From the NCBI RefSeq assembly GCF_000331735.1, contig NC_020126.1, positions 8,311,501 to 8,375,500 of the forward strand: a DNA stretch of 64,000 nt, in the 5' to 3' direction. A program made the position numbers and the translations under genes. Positions 27,079 to 36,200 of this stretch are shown one piece after another. The DNA comes from Myxococcus stipitatus DSM 14675 (GTDB lineage Bacteria; Myxococcota; Myxococcia; Myxococcales; Myxococcaceae). The stretch's first letter is position 1, and each line of letters begins with the position of its first letter. Under the pieces are notes generated by a model. That model did no database searches. It had not been told where the DNA came from and saw nothing but the letters and a program-made list of their open reading frames with translations.

Positions 27079-29700
27079 ATGCGCCGTCGTCCTGAAATCC
27101 TCGCCCCCGCTGGAGACCTCGACTCGATGAAGGCCGCGCTGGCCAGTGGCGCGGACGCCATCTATTTCGGGCTCGACGAGGGCTTCAACGCCCGCGCCCG
27201 GGCGGAGAACTTCTCGCTCGCCCGCCTGCCAGAGACGCTCGCGCTGGTGCACCGCGCGGGGGCTCGCGCCTACCTGACGATGAACACGCTGGTGTTCGAG
27301 CCGGAGCTGGCGGTGGTGGAGGACATCCTGCGGCGCGTGGCCGCGGCGGGCGTGGACGCGCTCATCGTCCAGGACCCGGCCATCGCGCTGGTGGCTCGCG
27401 CGGTGTGTCCCGAGATGGAGGTCCATGCCTCCACGCAGATGACCATCTCCAGCGCGGAGGGCGCGCGCTTCGCTCGAGGACTCGGCGCGACTCGCGTGGT
27501 GGTGCCGCGCGAGCTGTCGGTGGCGGAGATTGGCCGACTGGCGAGCGAGACGGACATCGAGCTGGAGGTGTTCATCCACGGCGCGCTCTGCATGTCGTGG
27601 AGCGGCCAGTGCCTCACCAGCGAGGCGTGGGGTGGACGCTCGGCGAACCGGGGACAGTGCGCGCAGTCCTGCCGGCTTCCGTATGACCTGGTGGTCGATG
27701 GGCAGACCAAGGACCTGGGCGATGTGCGCTACCTGCTCAGCCCCAAGGACCTGGCGGGCGTGATGGCGGTGCCCAAGCTCATCGACATCGGCGTGCACTC
27801 GCTGAAGATTGAAGGTCGGCAGAAGGGGCCGCAGTACGTGGCCACCGCCGTCACCGGTTACCGCCGCTGGGTGGACGGGCTGGATGCGGGCAAGGCGGAC
27901 GTGGGGGCGCTGCGCAAGGACCTGGCCGACATGACGCTGTCGTACAGCCGGGGCTTCTCGCATGGGTTCTTCGCGGGCTCGGACCACCAGACGCTGGTGG
28001 AGGGACGCTTCCCCAAGCACCGCGGCGCGATTCTGGGCGTGGTGGAGGCGGTGCAGGGACGCGACGTGCTCGTGGTGGAGGACCCGGAGGGACGGCCCTG
28101 GACGGGCGGGCTGGGGCAGGACGAGGCTCGCGAGGGACCCAAGGGCAAGGTGTCGTCTCCGCTGGAGGGTGATGCGCCGGTGGGAGAGGAGCTGTCGCCT
28201 CGGCCGGGCATGGGCGTGGTGTTCGATGACGGGCACCCGGAGGACAAGCACGAGGCGGGTGGGCCGCTGTTCCGCGTGGAGCGGCATGAGCGGGGCTGGG
28301 TGCTGGGCTTCGGCAATCCGGGACCGGACATGGCTCGGGTGGCGCGAGGGCAGCGCGTCTGGGTGACGAGTGATCCTTCCCTGGCGAAGCACACGGAGGA
28401 GCTGCTGGCGCAGGGCGAGCCCGATGGCCGCGTTCCGCTGGCGCTGACGGTGTCCGGGGCGGCGGGGGCGCCGCTGGTGGTGACGGGCACGGCGCGCGGG
28501 GGGCATGTGGCCACGGCGACGAGCTCGGTGATGCTGGCGGCGGCGCGCGGCGGTGGGCTGGATGCGGTGTTGCTGCAGGACAAGCTGGCGGCGCTCGGTG
28601 GTACGCCGTTCCACCTGTCGGGACTGGACACGGCGGCGCTGGGGGCGGGGCTGCACCTGCCGGTGTCGGAGCTCAAGGCGCTGCGGCGCTCGCTGGTGGT
28701 GGAGCTGACGGAGAAGGTGTCTCGCGGCCCTGTTCGCACCGTGCGCGAGGCGTCCGTGTTGGATGAGGTGCGGGGCTCGCGGCGCGAGCGCGTGGTGGCG
28801 GTGCCAGTGTCCGAGGGGGCTCGGTTGTTGCCGCTGTGCCGGACGGACGAGCAGCTCGAGGCGGTCATCGCGGCGGGGTTGCCCGAGGTGGAGCTGGATT
28901 GGATGGAGCTGGTGGGGCTCCAGCGCGCGGTGGAGCGGGCGAAGGCGGCGGGCCTGCGCGTGACGATTGCGACGGTGCGCGTGCAGAAGCCGGGGGAAGA
29001 GGGCTACGACGCGCGCATCGCGAAGCTGAAGCCGGACGCGGTGCTGGCACGACACTGGGGCGCGATGATGCACTTCCTGGAGCGCCCGTTCGCTCCCGGA
29101 GAGACGCGGCCCGCGCTGCATGGGGACTTCTCGCTCAACGTGACCAACTCCGTGACGGCGCTGCATCTGTTGGGGCTGGGGTTGGACACGCTGACCTTCG
29201 CGCATGACCTGGACGCGGTGCAGCTGGGCGCGATGTTGGAGCACCTGCCCGCCGAGCGGTTCACGGTGACGGTGCATCACCACATCTCGACGTTCCACAC
29301 GGAGCACTGCGTGTACTCGCACACGCTCTCGCAGGGGCGTGACTACCGGAGCTGTGGTCGGCCGTGTGAGAAGCACCGGCTGTCGCTGCGGGACCACAAG
29401 GGGCTGGAGCACCCGGTGGTGGTGGACGTGGGCTGCCGCAACACGGTGTTCAACGCGCAGGCGCAGAGCGCGGCGTCGCTGGTGCCGTCACTGATGGCGC
29501 GTGGCGTGCGGCGGTTCCGCGTGGAGTTCGTGCGCGAGTCTCGCGAGGAGGCCACGCGGGTGCTGGGGGCCTATCAGGAGCTGCTCGCGGGCCGCATCTC
29601 TCCGGCCGAGGCCGTGCGGCGCGCGGCGGTGCACGAGCAGTTCGGCGTGACGAAGGGGACGATGCAGGTGTTGAACCCCACGTTCACCGTGCAGCGCTGA
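27079..29700 (+). CDS. U32 family peptidase-like protein (RlhA/YdcP-like, long form)
   Basis: An 873-residue U32 protein. The N-terminal TIM-barrel-like region starts PEILAPAGDLDSMKAALASGADAIYFG. The U32 signature runs around residues 165-200 (EVFIHGALCMSWSGQ then CLTS...NRGQCAQSCRLPY), with clustered Cys residues that in characterised members bind an iron-sulphur cluster. A long C-terminal part (about 300-870, probably the DUF3656 region plus a second U32-like half ending with a CxxxC-type Cys pair SCGRPC) follows. E. coli RlhA of this family hydroxylates C2501 of 23S rRNA, and others (UbiU/V, TrhP) act in hydroxylations, so RNA modification is more likely than proteolysis. GAGGA precedes the ATG. 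Function by family only. Confidence 0.82.
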   Translation: MRRRPEILAPAGDLDSMKAALASGADAIYFGLDEGFNARARAENFSLARLPETLALVHRAGARAYLTMNTLVFEPELAVVEDILRRVAAAGVDALIVQDPAIALVARAVCPEMEVHASTQMTISSAEGARFARGLGATRVVVPRELSVAEIGRLASETDIELEVFIHGALCMSWSGQCLTSEAWGGRSANRGQCAQSCRLPYDLVVDGQTKDLGDVRYLLSPKDLAGVMAVPKLIDIGVHSLKIEGRQKGPQYVATAVTGYRRWVDGLDAGKADVGALRKDLADMTLSYSRGFSHGFFAGSDHQTLVEGRFPKHRGAILGVVEAVQGRDVLVVEDPEGRPWTGGLGQDEAREGPKGKVSSPLEGDAPVGEELSPRPGMGVVFDDGHPEDKHEAGGPLFRVERHERGWVLGFGNPGPDMARVARGQRVWVTSDPSLAKHTEELLAQGEPDGRVPLALTVSGAAGAPLVVTGTARGGHVATATSSVMLAAARGGGLDAVLLQDKLAALGGTPFHLSGLDTAALGAGLHLPVSELKALRRSLVVELTEKVSRGPVRTVREASVLDEVRGSRRERVVAVPVSEGARLLPLCRTDEQLEAVIAAGLPEVELDWMELVGLQRAVERAKAAGLRVTIATVRVQKPGEEGYDARIAKLKPDAVLARHWGAMMHFLERPFAPGETRPALHGDFSLNVTNSVTALHLLGLGLDTLTFAHDLDAVQLGAMLEHLPAERFTVTVHHHISTFHTEHCVYSHTLSQGRDYRSCGRPCEKHRLSLRDHKGLEHPVVVDVGCRNTVFNAQAQSAASLVPSLMARGVRRFRVEFVRESREEATRVLGAYQELLAGRISPAEAVRRAAVHEQFGVTKGTMQVLNPTFTVQR

Positions 29701-29793
29701 CGGCGGAGCCCCAAGCCCCGGGCACGAGTCACCGCGAGGCGCCGCGCCGTCAGTGCGAGGCGCAAGCCTCGGATGCGGCCCCAGTGCCGCGGG

Positions 29794-30843
29794 TCATCCC
29801 GCTTCTTCGTCGGGCTCCAGCGCGGAGTCCCGGGTGACGCGCAGCACGGCGCGGAAGACGTCGTCGAGAGCCCGGGTGTTGAGTCCCGCCCGCGAGGCCC
29901 ACTCTCTGCGGGCGTCGAGCATGGAGGACTCCCGCTCCGGGTCGGGGAATGGGAGTCCGTGCTCGGACTTCACGCGCGCCGCGTCCTTGACGAGCTGGGC
30001 GCGCCGGGCGAGCAGCGCCACCAGCTCCCGGTCCACGGTGTCGATGCGCTCGCGGACGTCCTTGAGTCCGGGAGGAGCGGTCTCCGCTCCGGTGCCGCGT
30101 GCGGATTCCGATGCGAGGTCGAGCCCCTCGTGGAGCTGCGTGAGGGCCTCGAGCAGGCCGACGCGGGCTTCACGTGCGTAGGGGTTCTCCGCCTGTACGA
30201 CGGCGAAGAGGTGCGGAACCTCCGTGCGCGCGTACTCCTCCAGTCGGGCCACGGGATGGAAGCTGGGCGGCGCGAAGGGCAAGTCCTTCCCGACTCCCGC
30301 CTTCACGAGTCCGTGGGCCAGGAAGAACGTGAGCACATGCGTGCGCGCCATCAGCACGTCATGAGCCTCGGGAGACATCTCCGTCACCGAGCAGCCCAGC
30401 TTCTCGAAGAGCTCGCGGGTGCGTCGGACGGCCTCGGGGTGCAGCGGATTCGGGCAGACCACGGTGCGGCGGACGTCGCCGCGCGCGAGGCTGGCGGGGC
30501 CGAAGAGGGGATGCGTGCCGACCCACGGGATGTCTCGTCCCAGCACGGAGGCGAGCATGTGGACGGGACGGACCTTCACGCTCCCCACGTCGATGACGAG
30601 CTGCTCGGGGGTGAGGTGCGGCCGGAGCTCCTTCAATGCCGCGCGCATGCCCGAGACAGGCATGGCCAGCACCAGGATGGACGAGCGCGAGGCCAGCTCC
30701 TCGAGTGAGCCGGCCTGGAGCTTCGGGGGAACCTCGTCCAGCCTCGGGTCGAAGACCCGGTGCGGGAGGCTCGCCTCGGAGAGCAGCCCCGAGAGTGCTC
30801 GGCCGAAGCGGCCATAGCCCAGCACACCGATGGTCTCCTTCAT
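29794..30843 (-). CDS. tyrA: Prephenate dehydrogenase with C-terminal chorismate mutase domain
   Basis: A 349-residue probable bifunctional tyrosine-biosynthesis enzyme. Residues 1-270 are a TyrA-type prephenate dehydrogenase: dinucleotide loop GVLGYGRFGRA near residue 5 and catalytic-region His in THPLFGP near 110. Residues about 272-345 form an AroQ-type chorismate mutase: RERID, LLARRAQL, ARVKSEHG, and DPERES, carrying the Arg, Arg, Lys and Asp-x-x-Arg-Glu residues of the active site. The usual late Gln is not evident. Order is reversed relative to E. coli TyrA, where the mutase is N-terminal; TyrA-AroQ order is known from some archaeal fusions. ATG 30843 is chosen; a longer frame begins at 30891. 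Last of a same-strand run from the isomerase gene, 90 bases away. Confidence 0.85.
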   Translation of the reverse strand: MKETIGVLGYGRFGRALSGLLSEASLPHRVFDPRLDEVPPKLQAGSLEELASRSSILVLAMPVSGMRAALKELRPHLTPEQLVIDVGSVKVRPVHMLASVLGRDIPWVGTHPLFGPASLARGDVRRTVVCPNPLHPEAVRRTRELFEKLGCSVTEMSPEAHDVLMARTHVLTFFLAHGLVKAGVGKDLPFAPPSFHPVARLEEYARTEVPHLFAVVQAENPYAREARVGLLEALTQLHEGLDLASESARGTGAETAPPGLKDVRERIDTVDRELVALLARRAQLVKDAARVKSEHGLPFPDPERESSMLDARREWASRAGLNTRALDDVFRAVLRVTRDSALEPDEEAG

Positions 30844-30933
30844 TCCGCGAGGCTCCCAGGGCTCGACGTCATGGGGCGGGAATCCTCCCATCGCGAGTGC
30901 GACGGGTGGAAGGGCCTGGTGGGGAGGTCGTGC

Positions 30934-31761
30934 TCACCTGCCCTGGAATCGGGCGGTCCGGCGCTCGGCGAAGGCGGCGAAGGCCTCCGTGAGGTCGTGC
31001 GACTGGAGGAACGCGGAGTTCCAGACGGCGACGTAGCGCAGGCCGTCCGCCGTGGACTTGTCCGCGCAGTAGTCCATGACCTGCTTGGCGCCCTGGACGA
31101 CGAGCGGCGGATTCTCCGCGATGCGCCGTGCGGTGGCGCGGGCCTGGGTGAGCATCTCCTCGGCGGAGGGGAAGACCTCATTGACGAGCCCCATGCGCAG
31201 GGCGCGCTCGGCATCCACGTCGATGCCGGTATAGGCGAGCTCGCGGGTGTGGCCTTCGCCGATGATGCGAGGCAGACGCTGGAGGGCGCCCAGGTCCGCG
31301 ACGATGCCGACCTTCACCTCGCGCAGGGAGAACTTCGCGTCGCGGGCGCAGTAGCGGAAGTCACACGCGGCGATGAGGTCCATGCCACCCCCGATGCACC
31401 AGCCATGCACGGCGGCGATGTACGGCTTGCGGCTGCGAGCCAGTCCCTCGGTGGACTGCTGCATCTCACCAATCAGCTTCAGGAGCCGGGAGCGCTCCAG
31501 GGCGAGGTTGTTGTCTCCGGTGAGGAGCGGGCCCAGGGACTCCATCATCCCCATGAGGTCCAGGCCGTAGGTGAAGTGGTCGCCGTTGCCACGCACGAGC
31601 ACGACGCGCACGGAGTCATCGGCATCGAGCGCGCGAATGGCCTCGGGCATCTCGCGCCAGAAGTCCGGGCCCATGGCATTGCCGCGCCCCGGGCCCAGGA
31701 GGACCAGCTCAGCAACCCCATCCGCCTTCTCGATGCGCAGCGACTTGTATCCGGCGTCCAT
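30934..31761 (-). CDS. Enoyl-CoA hydratase/isomerase, delta(3,5)-delta(2,4)-dienoyl-CoA isomerase-like
   Basis: A 275-residue crotonase-fold enzyme. The oxyanion-hole segments are FTYGLDLMGM and the GGGMDLIAACD block. The region FSLREVKVGIVADLGALQRLPR has Glu and Asp eight residues apart, as in ECH1, which shifts the double bonds of 3,5-dienoyl-CoA to 2,4-dienoyl-CoA. A simple hydratase would normally have two Glu residues instead. The product would feed the 2,4-dienoyl-CoA reductase encoded about 4 kb away. It begins 12 bases after the stop of the SitI-like gene on the same strand, so it may be read through from that locus. Confidence 0.85.
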   Translation of the reverse strand: MDAGYKSLRIEKADGVAELVLLGPGRGNAMGPDFWREMPEAIRALDADDSVRVVLVRGNGDHFTYGLDLMGMMESLGPLLTGDNNLALERSRLLKLIGEMQQSTEGLARSRKPYIAAVHGWCIGGGMDLIAACDFRYCARDAKFSLREVKVGIVADLGALQRLPRIIGEGHTRELAYTGIDVDAERALRMGLVNEVFPSAEEMLTQARATARRIAENPPLVVQGAKQVMDYCADKSTADGLRYVAVWNSAFLQSHDLTEAFAAFAERRTARFQGR

Positions 31762-31773
31762 GACAGCCCTCCC

Positions 31774-32496
31774 TCAGCGAACCTCGAGTTCGCGAAACAT
31801 CACTCCATCCAGCGCGAGCCGCTTCGCAGTCTCCACGAAGCGCTCGCTCACGATAAGCGTCGCCCAGCCTTCACTGTGCCGAAAGACATCGACGTTCTCC
31901 GGAAGCGAACTCGCATCCAGGACGACGTGCTTCGGCCAATCGAGGGTCCGCCGTCCGCACGAGCCACACGGCGCTCCCCACACCTGTGCCCGAGTGTCCG
32001 GATGAAGCCGCCCGTGAAGCTCCAACTGGAGCTGCAGCAGTTCGGGTGGGTTCGACCCCCTGAAGCGAGTCGCCACCGGGCAGGCCTGAAGCCCTTTCAC
32101 CCCCGCGGCCTGAAGCTGCGCCAAGGCCTCTCGCCGCAAGAAGAGCGCGGACGCATCCTGCATGAAGAGCGCACCAAAACTCCCGCTCCCCTTCCCGACG
32201 CAAGGACCGAACTGTGCCCCCGGCTCCAGCAAGGCCCAGGGAGGAGCCAACGCCCTCACCTGCTCGCGCAACCGCGTGAACTCCTCGACCGGCACCGGCC
32301 ACGGATCCTTCAACTTCCGCAGCACTTGAGCGGGCAGGCGGGACAGGTCGACGCACGGATAGGCCAGCCACGGAGCGCCCCCCCCGAGCCGGCACTTCGG
32401 ACACGGCTCCACGCCGGGCAAGCACCACGTGCTCGCCCCATCGAGGCGCCCCGTGTACCCAAGCGATGTGTCCTCATCGACCTTGTAGAACTTCAA
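31774..32496 (-). CDS. sitI6: SitI6-like double-CXXC immunity protein
   Basis: A 240-residue cytoplasmic protein resembling the myxobacterial double-CXXCG paralogous family (TIGR02264), whose members are immunity proteins for Sit toxins. The first Cys pair is C32PKC35 (with Arg where Gly is usual), the second C177GSCG. Other family features are MKFYKV at the start and a final segment FVETAKRLALDGVMF. The start is TTG 32496 with GAGAGAGG just upstream. It follows the toxin gene by 27 bases on the same strand, the usual toxin-then-immunity order. Likely to bind and neutralise the nuclease-like C-terminus of the neighbour. Family assignment is from memory of these motifs. Confidence 0.82.
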   Translation of the reverse strand: MKFYKVDEDTSLGYTGRLDGASTWCLPGVEPCPKCRLGGGAPWLAYPCVDLSRLPAQVLRKLKDPWPVPVEEFTRLREQVRALAPPWALLEPGAQFGPCVGKGSGSFGALFMQDASALFLRREALAQLQAAGVKGLQACPVATRFRGSNPPELLQLQLELHGRLHPDTRAQVWGAPCGSCGRRTLDWPKHVVLDASSLPENVDVFRHSEGWATLIVSERFVETAKRLALDGVMFRELEVR

Positions 32497-32523
32497 GGAA
32501 CCTCTCTCCGCCCCACGCCCCTC

Positions 32524-33216
32524 TCAGGGGGCACGAAGCTGCGGCATCGCATTGAACGGCGCCAGCGGCGCATTGTAGGGCACCACCGGCCCTGTCAGCT
32601 CGAAGCGGAAGATGAGCTCGACGGCCTTTCGGTGAAGCTCCTCGCGCGAGACGAACCCACCCTGCTTGCTGTCCCGATAGTCGCGCCATGCCTGGTTCCA
32701 CAAACCGCCGCGCCCGGTGCCACTGTGGAGCTGCCGGTGGATGTGCTCGGGGATGAGCAGGGTGAACTTGTGGATGTCCACTCCGTTGGCCCGGAACCAT
32801 CGCGCAAGCTCTGGCTGCTGCGGAAACAGGTGGTGATGCACCAGCTTCCCAGGTTCGCGAGGCAGCGCGGGAACGAAGCCCTCCCGATAGCGGAAGTGGA
32901 ACGTCATCCGAGGCCGGGCACCGCCTCGGATGCCCATGCTCCTCCAGTTCCGAAAGGCAGGTGGCGCTCGCGGAGGAGGACGCATGGCCCGGACGTGCTC
33001 GACCCGGGGCACCACCGGCGCGGACGTCAGCGCCTCTGGCTCCACATCCTCGCAGCCGAACAGGCCGCAGTCGCCCCCATCACACGCGAGGACGACACAC
33101 TCCCCTTCATCCGCGTACTCGCATGAACCAACAGCCAGGGACTCGCCCCGCACGTGCACTGGGGAAGCACAGCCCCACAGCAGAACAGCGAGGAGCAGAC
33201 ACCCACGCAGTGGCAT
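32524..33216 (-). CDS. sitA6: SitA6-like polymorphic toxin lipoprotein with His-rich nuclease-like C-terminus
   Basis: A 230-residue lipoprotein with a type II signal (lipobox LLWGC), a short variable Cys-containing linker (residues about 30-75), a Pro-rich stretch, and a C-terminal toxin-like domain. The latter has H127-H128-H129 (LVHHHLFPQQ), then IPEHIHRQLHSGTGRGGLWNQAW with His158, 160 and 164, an arrangement like AHH/HNH-superfamily nucleases. SitA toxins of Myxococcus pass between kin cells by TraA/TraB outer-membrane exchange and kill recipients lacking the matching immunity protein. The gene lies between dnaE and its immunity gene; a stem-loop separates it from dnaE. The nuclease activity is inferred. 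Confidence 0.82.
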   Translation of the reverse strand: MPLRGCLLLAVLLWGCASPVHVRGESLAVGSCEYADEGECVVLACDGGDCGLFGCEDVEPEALTSAPVVPRVEHVRAMRPPPRAPPAFRNWRSMGIRGGARPRMTFHFRYREGFVPALPREPGKLVHHHLFPQQPELARWFRANGVDIHKFTLLIPEHIHRQLHSGTGRGGLWNQAWRDYRDSKQGGFVSREELHRKAVELIFRFELTGPVVPYNAPLAPFNAMPQLRAP

Positions 33217-33228
33217 GCCGCGGACTGT

Positions 33229-33254
33229 AGCCCCGGAGAGCGCTCCCCGGGGCT
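33229..33254 (-). terminator. Stem-loop between dnaE and the toxin gene
   Basis: A perfect 8-bp inverted repeat AGCCCCGG / CCGGGGCT with a 10-base loop, located between the dnaE stop and the toxin start. No T tract. It may limit read-through from the housekeeping gene into the toxin gene. Confidence 0.45.
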
Positions 33255-33278
33255 CACTTCACCAGGCCCGCGCCTGGG

Positions 33279-36200
33279 TCAGCCGAACTCCACCACCTTC
33301 ATGCCGAACAGGCGGTCCACCGCGAGCAGCAGGTCGTCATGCACCTGCACCTTGATGGAGGTGTTTCCAATGAGCGCCTCGGCCTCGCCGGGGAACAGCA
33401 CGCTGACCGCCACGGGCGTGGCCCCCGCGTACTTCTTCGCCAGCTCGTTCAGCTTCGCCACCCGGTCCTCCGTCAAGAGGTCCGCTGGCACGCGCAGCTC
33501 CAGCCGCTTCGTGCGCTTCTCGCGCACCTCCTTCAGGCTCTGGATGTCGTCCACGATGAGCTCCGGCGTGGGCGAGTCCTCGTCGCGCTGGCTGATCTGC
33601 ACCGTCCCCGTCACCAGAATCGGGTCGTCCGACTTCAGCAGGTGCTCCCAGTTCTCGAACCCCGGCTTGGGCCCCTGCTTCGTCCACTTCCCGTTCGCCC
33701 CCATCACGCTGCGCGTCCCCTCCTTGCCCGGGAAGCACACCAGCTCGATGGAGCCCGACAGGTCTTCGATCGTCACCCACGCCATGCGCTTGCCCGTCTT
33801 CGTGGGCCGCTCGCGCAACACCGTGACGACCCCCGCCACCGTGAGCTTGTCGTCCTTGCGCGCACGCTGCACCGCCGTAATCGGCTTCGCGTAGCGCTTG
33901 AGCTCCTTGTCGTACTGATGCAGCGGATGGCCGGACACGTAGAAGCCGATGGCCTCCTTCTCCAGCGCCAGCCGCTCCTTCTCCGACCACTCCTCCACCA
34001 CGACGTAGTCGTCCTTCAGCCCCGCCCCACCCGCCGCCGGACCCGCCAACATCCCGAACAACGAGCTCTGCCCCGCCGCCTTGTCCTTCTGGCTGGCCGA
34101 GCCCCGGTTCATCGCCTTCTCGATGGTGTCGAAAATCTGCCGGCGCGGCCGCTTCTCGAAGTCGAACGAGCCCGCCTTCACCAGCGCTTCCAACACCTTC
34201 CGGTTCACCCGGCGGCTGTCCACCCGCTCGCAGAAGTCGAACAGGCTCTTGAAGTGTCCGTCCTTGCGCGCATCCAGGATGGACTCGATGGCGCCCTCAC
34301 CCACGCCCTTGATGCCGCCCAACCCGAAGCGAATCTTCCCGTCCACCGCGCCGAACTGCAGGTCCGACTGATTCACGTCCGGCGGCAACACCTGGAGGCC
34401 CGACTCGCGCGCCTCACCGATGTGCTTCACCACCTTGTCCGTGTTGTCCTTCTCGCTGGAGAGAAGGGCCGCCATGAACTCGCACGGGTAATGCGCCTTC
34501 AGCCAGGCCGTGTGAATCGTGACCAGGCCGTACGCCGCCGAGTGGCTCTTGTTGAAGCCGTACTCCGCGAACTTCTCCATCAAGTCGAAGATTTCACCGG
34601 CGACCTTCAGGTCGACGTTGTTCTTCGCGCAGCCCTCGAGGAAGCCGGCCCGCTCGGCCTGCATGACCTCGGCCTTCTTCTTGCCCATCGCGCGGCGAAG
34701 CAGGTCTGCGCGGCCCAGGGTGTAGCCCCCCAGGACCTGCGAAATCTGCATCACCTGCTCCTGGTACACGATGACGCCGTACGTGTCCTTGAGCACCGGC
34801 TCCAGCGCGGGGTGCGGATACGACACCTTCTCGCGCCCGTGCTTGCGGTTGATGAACACGTCCACCATGCCGGAGTCCAGCGGACCCGGGCGGTAGAGCG
34901 CGCCGGCGGCGATGACGTCTTCGAAGCAGGACGGCTTGAGCTTCACGACCATTTCCGTGAAGCCACTCGACTCCATCTGGAAGACGCCGGCCGTGTCGCC
35001 CTTGGCCATCAGCTCCCAGACCTTGTCGTCGTTCAGCGGAATCTCGTGCCGCGGGATGTCCTTGCCGTGGTTGCGCTTCACCAGATCCAGCCCGTGCTGA
35101 ATCACCGTGAGCGTCTTCAGGCCGAGGAAGTCGAACTTCACCAGGCCCGCCGCCTCCACCTCGTCCTTCGCGAACTGGGTGATGAGCGTCTTCTCACCCG
35201 GCGGCTGGTAGACGGGCACGAACTCCCACAGCGGCTTGTCTGCAATCACGACACCGGCCGCGTGCATGCCCGGCTGACGGTGCAACCCCTCCAGCGCCAG
35301 CGCGATTTCGAGCACGTCCTTCGTGGTGACGGGCTTGCCCTCCACGTCGCCGATGTTGGACGGCTTCTCCATCATCTCCTTGAGGCGAGGCTCCATCTCG
35401 ATGGCCTCCTTCAAGGTGATGTTGAGCACCTCCGGCACCAGCTTCGCGATGCGGTCGCCTTCGCTGAACGGCAGCGCGAACACGCGGCACACGTCGCGCA
35501 GCACGCTCTTGGCCTTCAGCGAGCCGAACGTGATGATCTGCCCCACGTTCATCTCGCCGTACTTGCGGCCCACGTACTGGATGACCTCGTCCCGCCGGTC
35601 CTGGCAGAAGTCGATATCGAAGTCGGGCATCGACACGCGCTCCGGATTCAGGAAGCGCTCGAAGAGGAGGTTGTACGGGATGGGGTCCACGTCCGTGATT
35701 CGCAGCGCGTACGCCACCAGGCTGCCGGCGCCGGAGCCACGGCCCGGGCCCACGGGGATGCCCATCTTCTTCGCCCAGTTGATGAAGTCCTGGACGATGA
35801 GGAAGTAGCCGCTGAACCCCATCTTCTGGATGACGCCCAGCTCCAGCGTCAGGCGCGCCTGGTACACCTCGCGGTCGATGGGATAGGTGACGGTGGCCCC
35901 GAGCTCGATGAAGCGCTCGCGAAGCCCCTCGTAGGCCAGCTCCGACATGAAGCTGTCCGGCGTGTGGCTGTCGGGCACCTTGAAGGTGGGAAGCATGGGC
36001 TTGCCCAGCTTCAGCTCCAGGTTGCACTGCTCCGCGATGCGCTGGGTGTTGTGGACCGCCTCGGGCGTGTCCTTGAAGAACTCCAGCATCTCCGTGGGGC
36101 TGGTGACGTAGAGCTTGTCCGTGGCGTGCTTCAGGCGCTTGTTGTCCGCCAGCGTCTTGCCGCTGGCGATGCACATGAGCAGCTCGTGCGCGCGCGCGTC

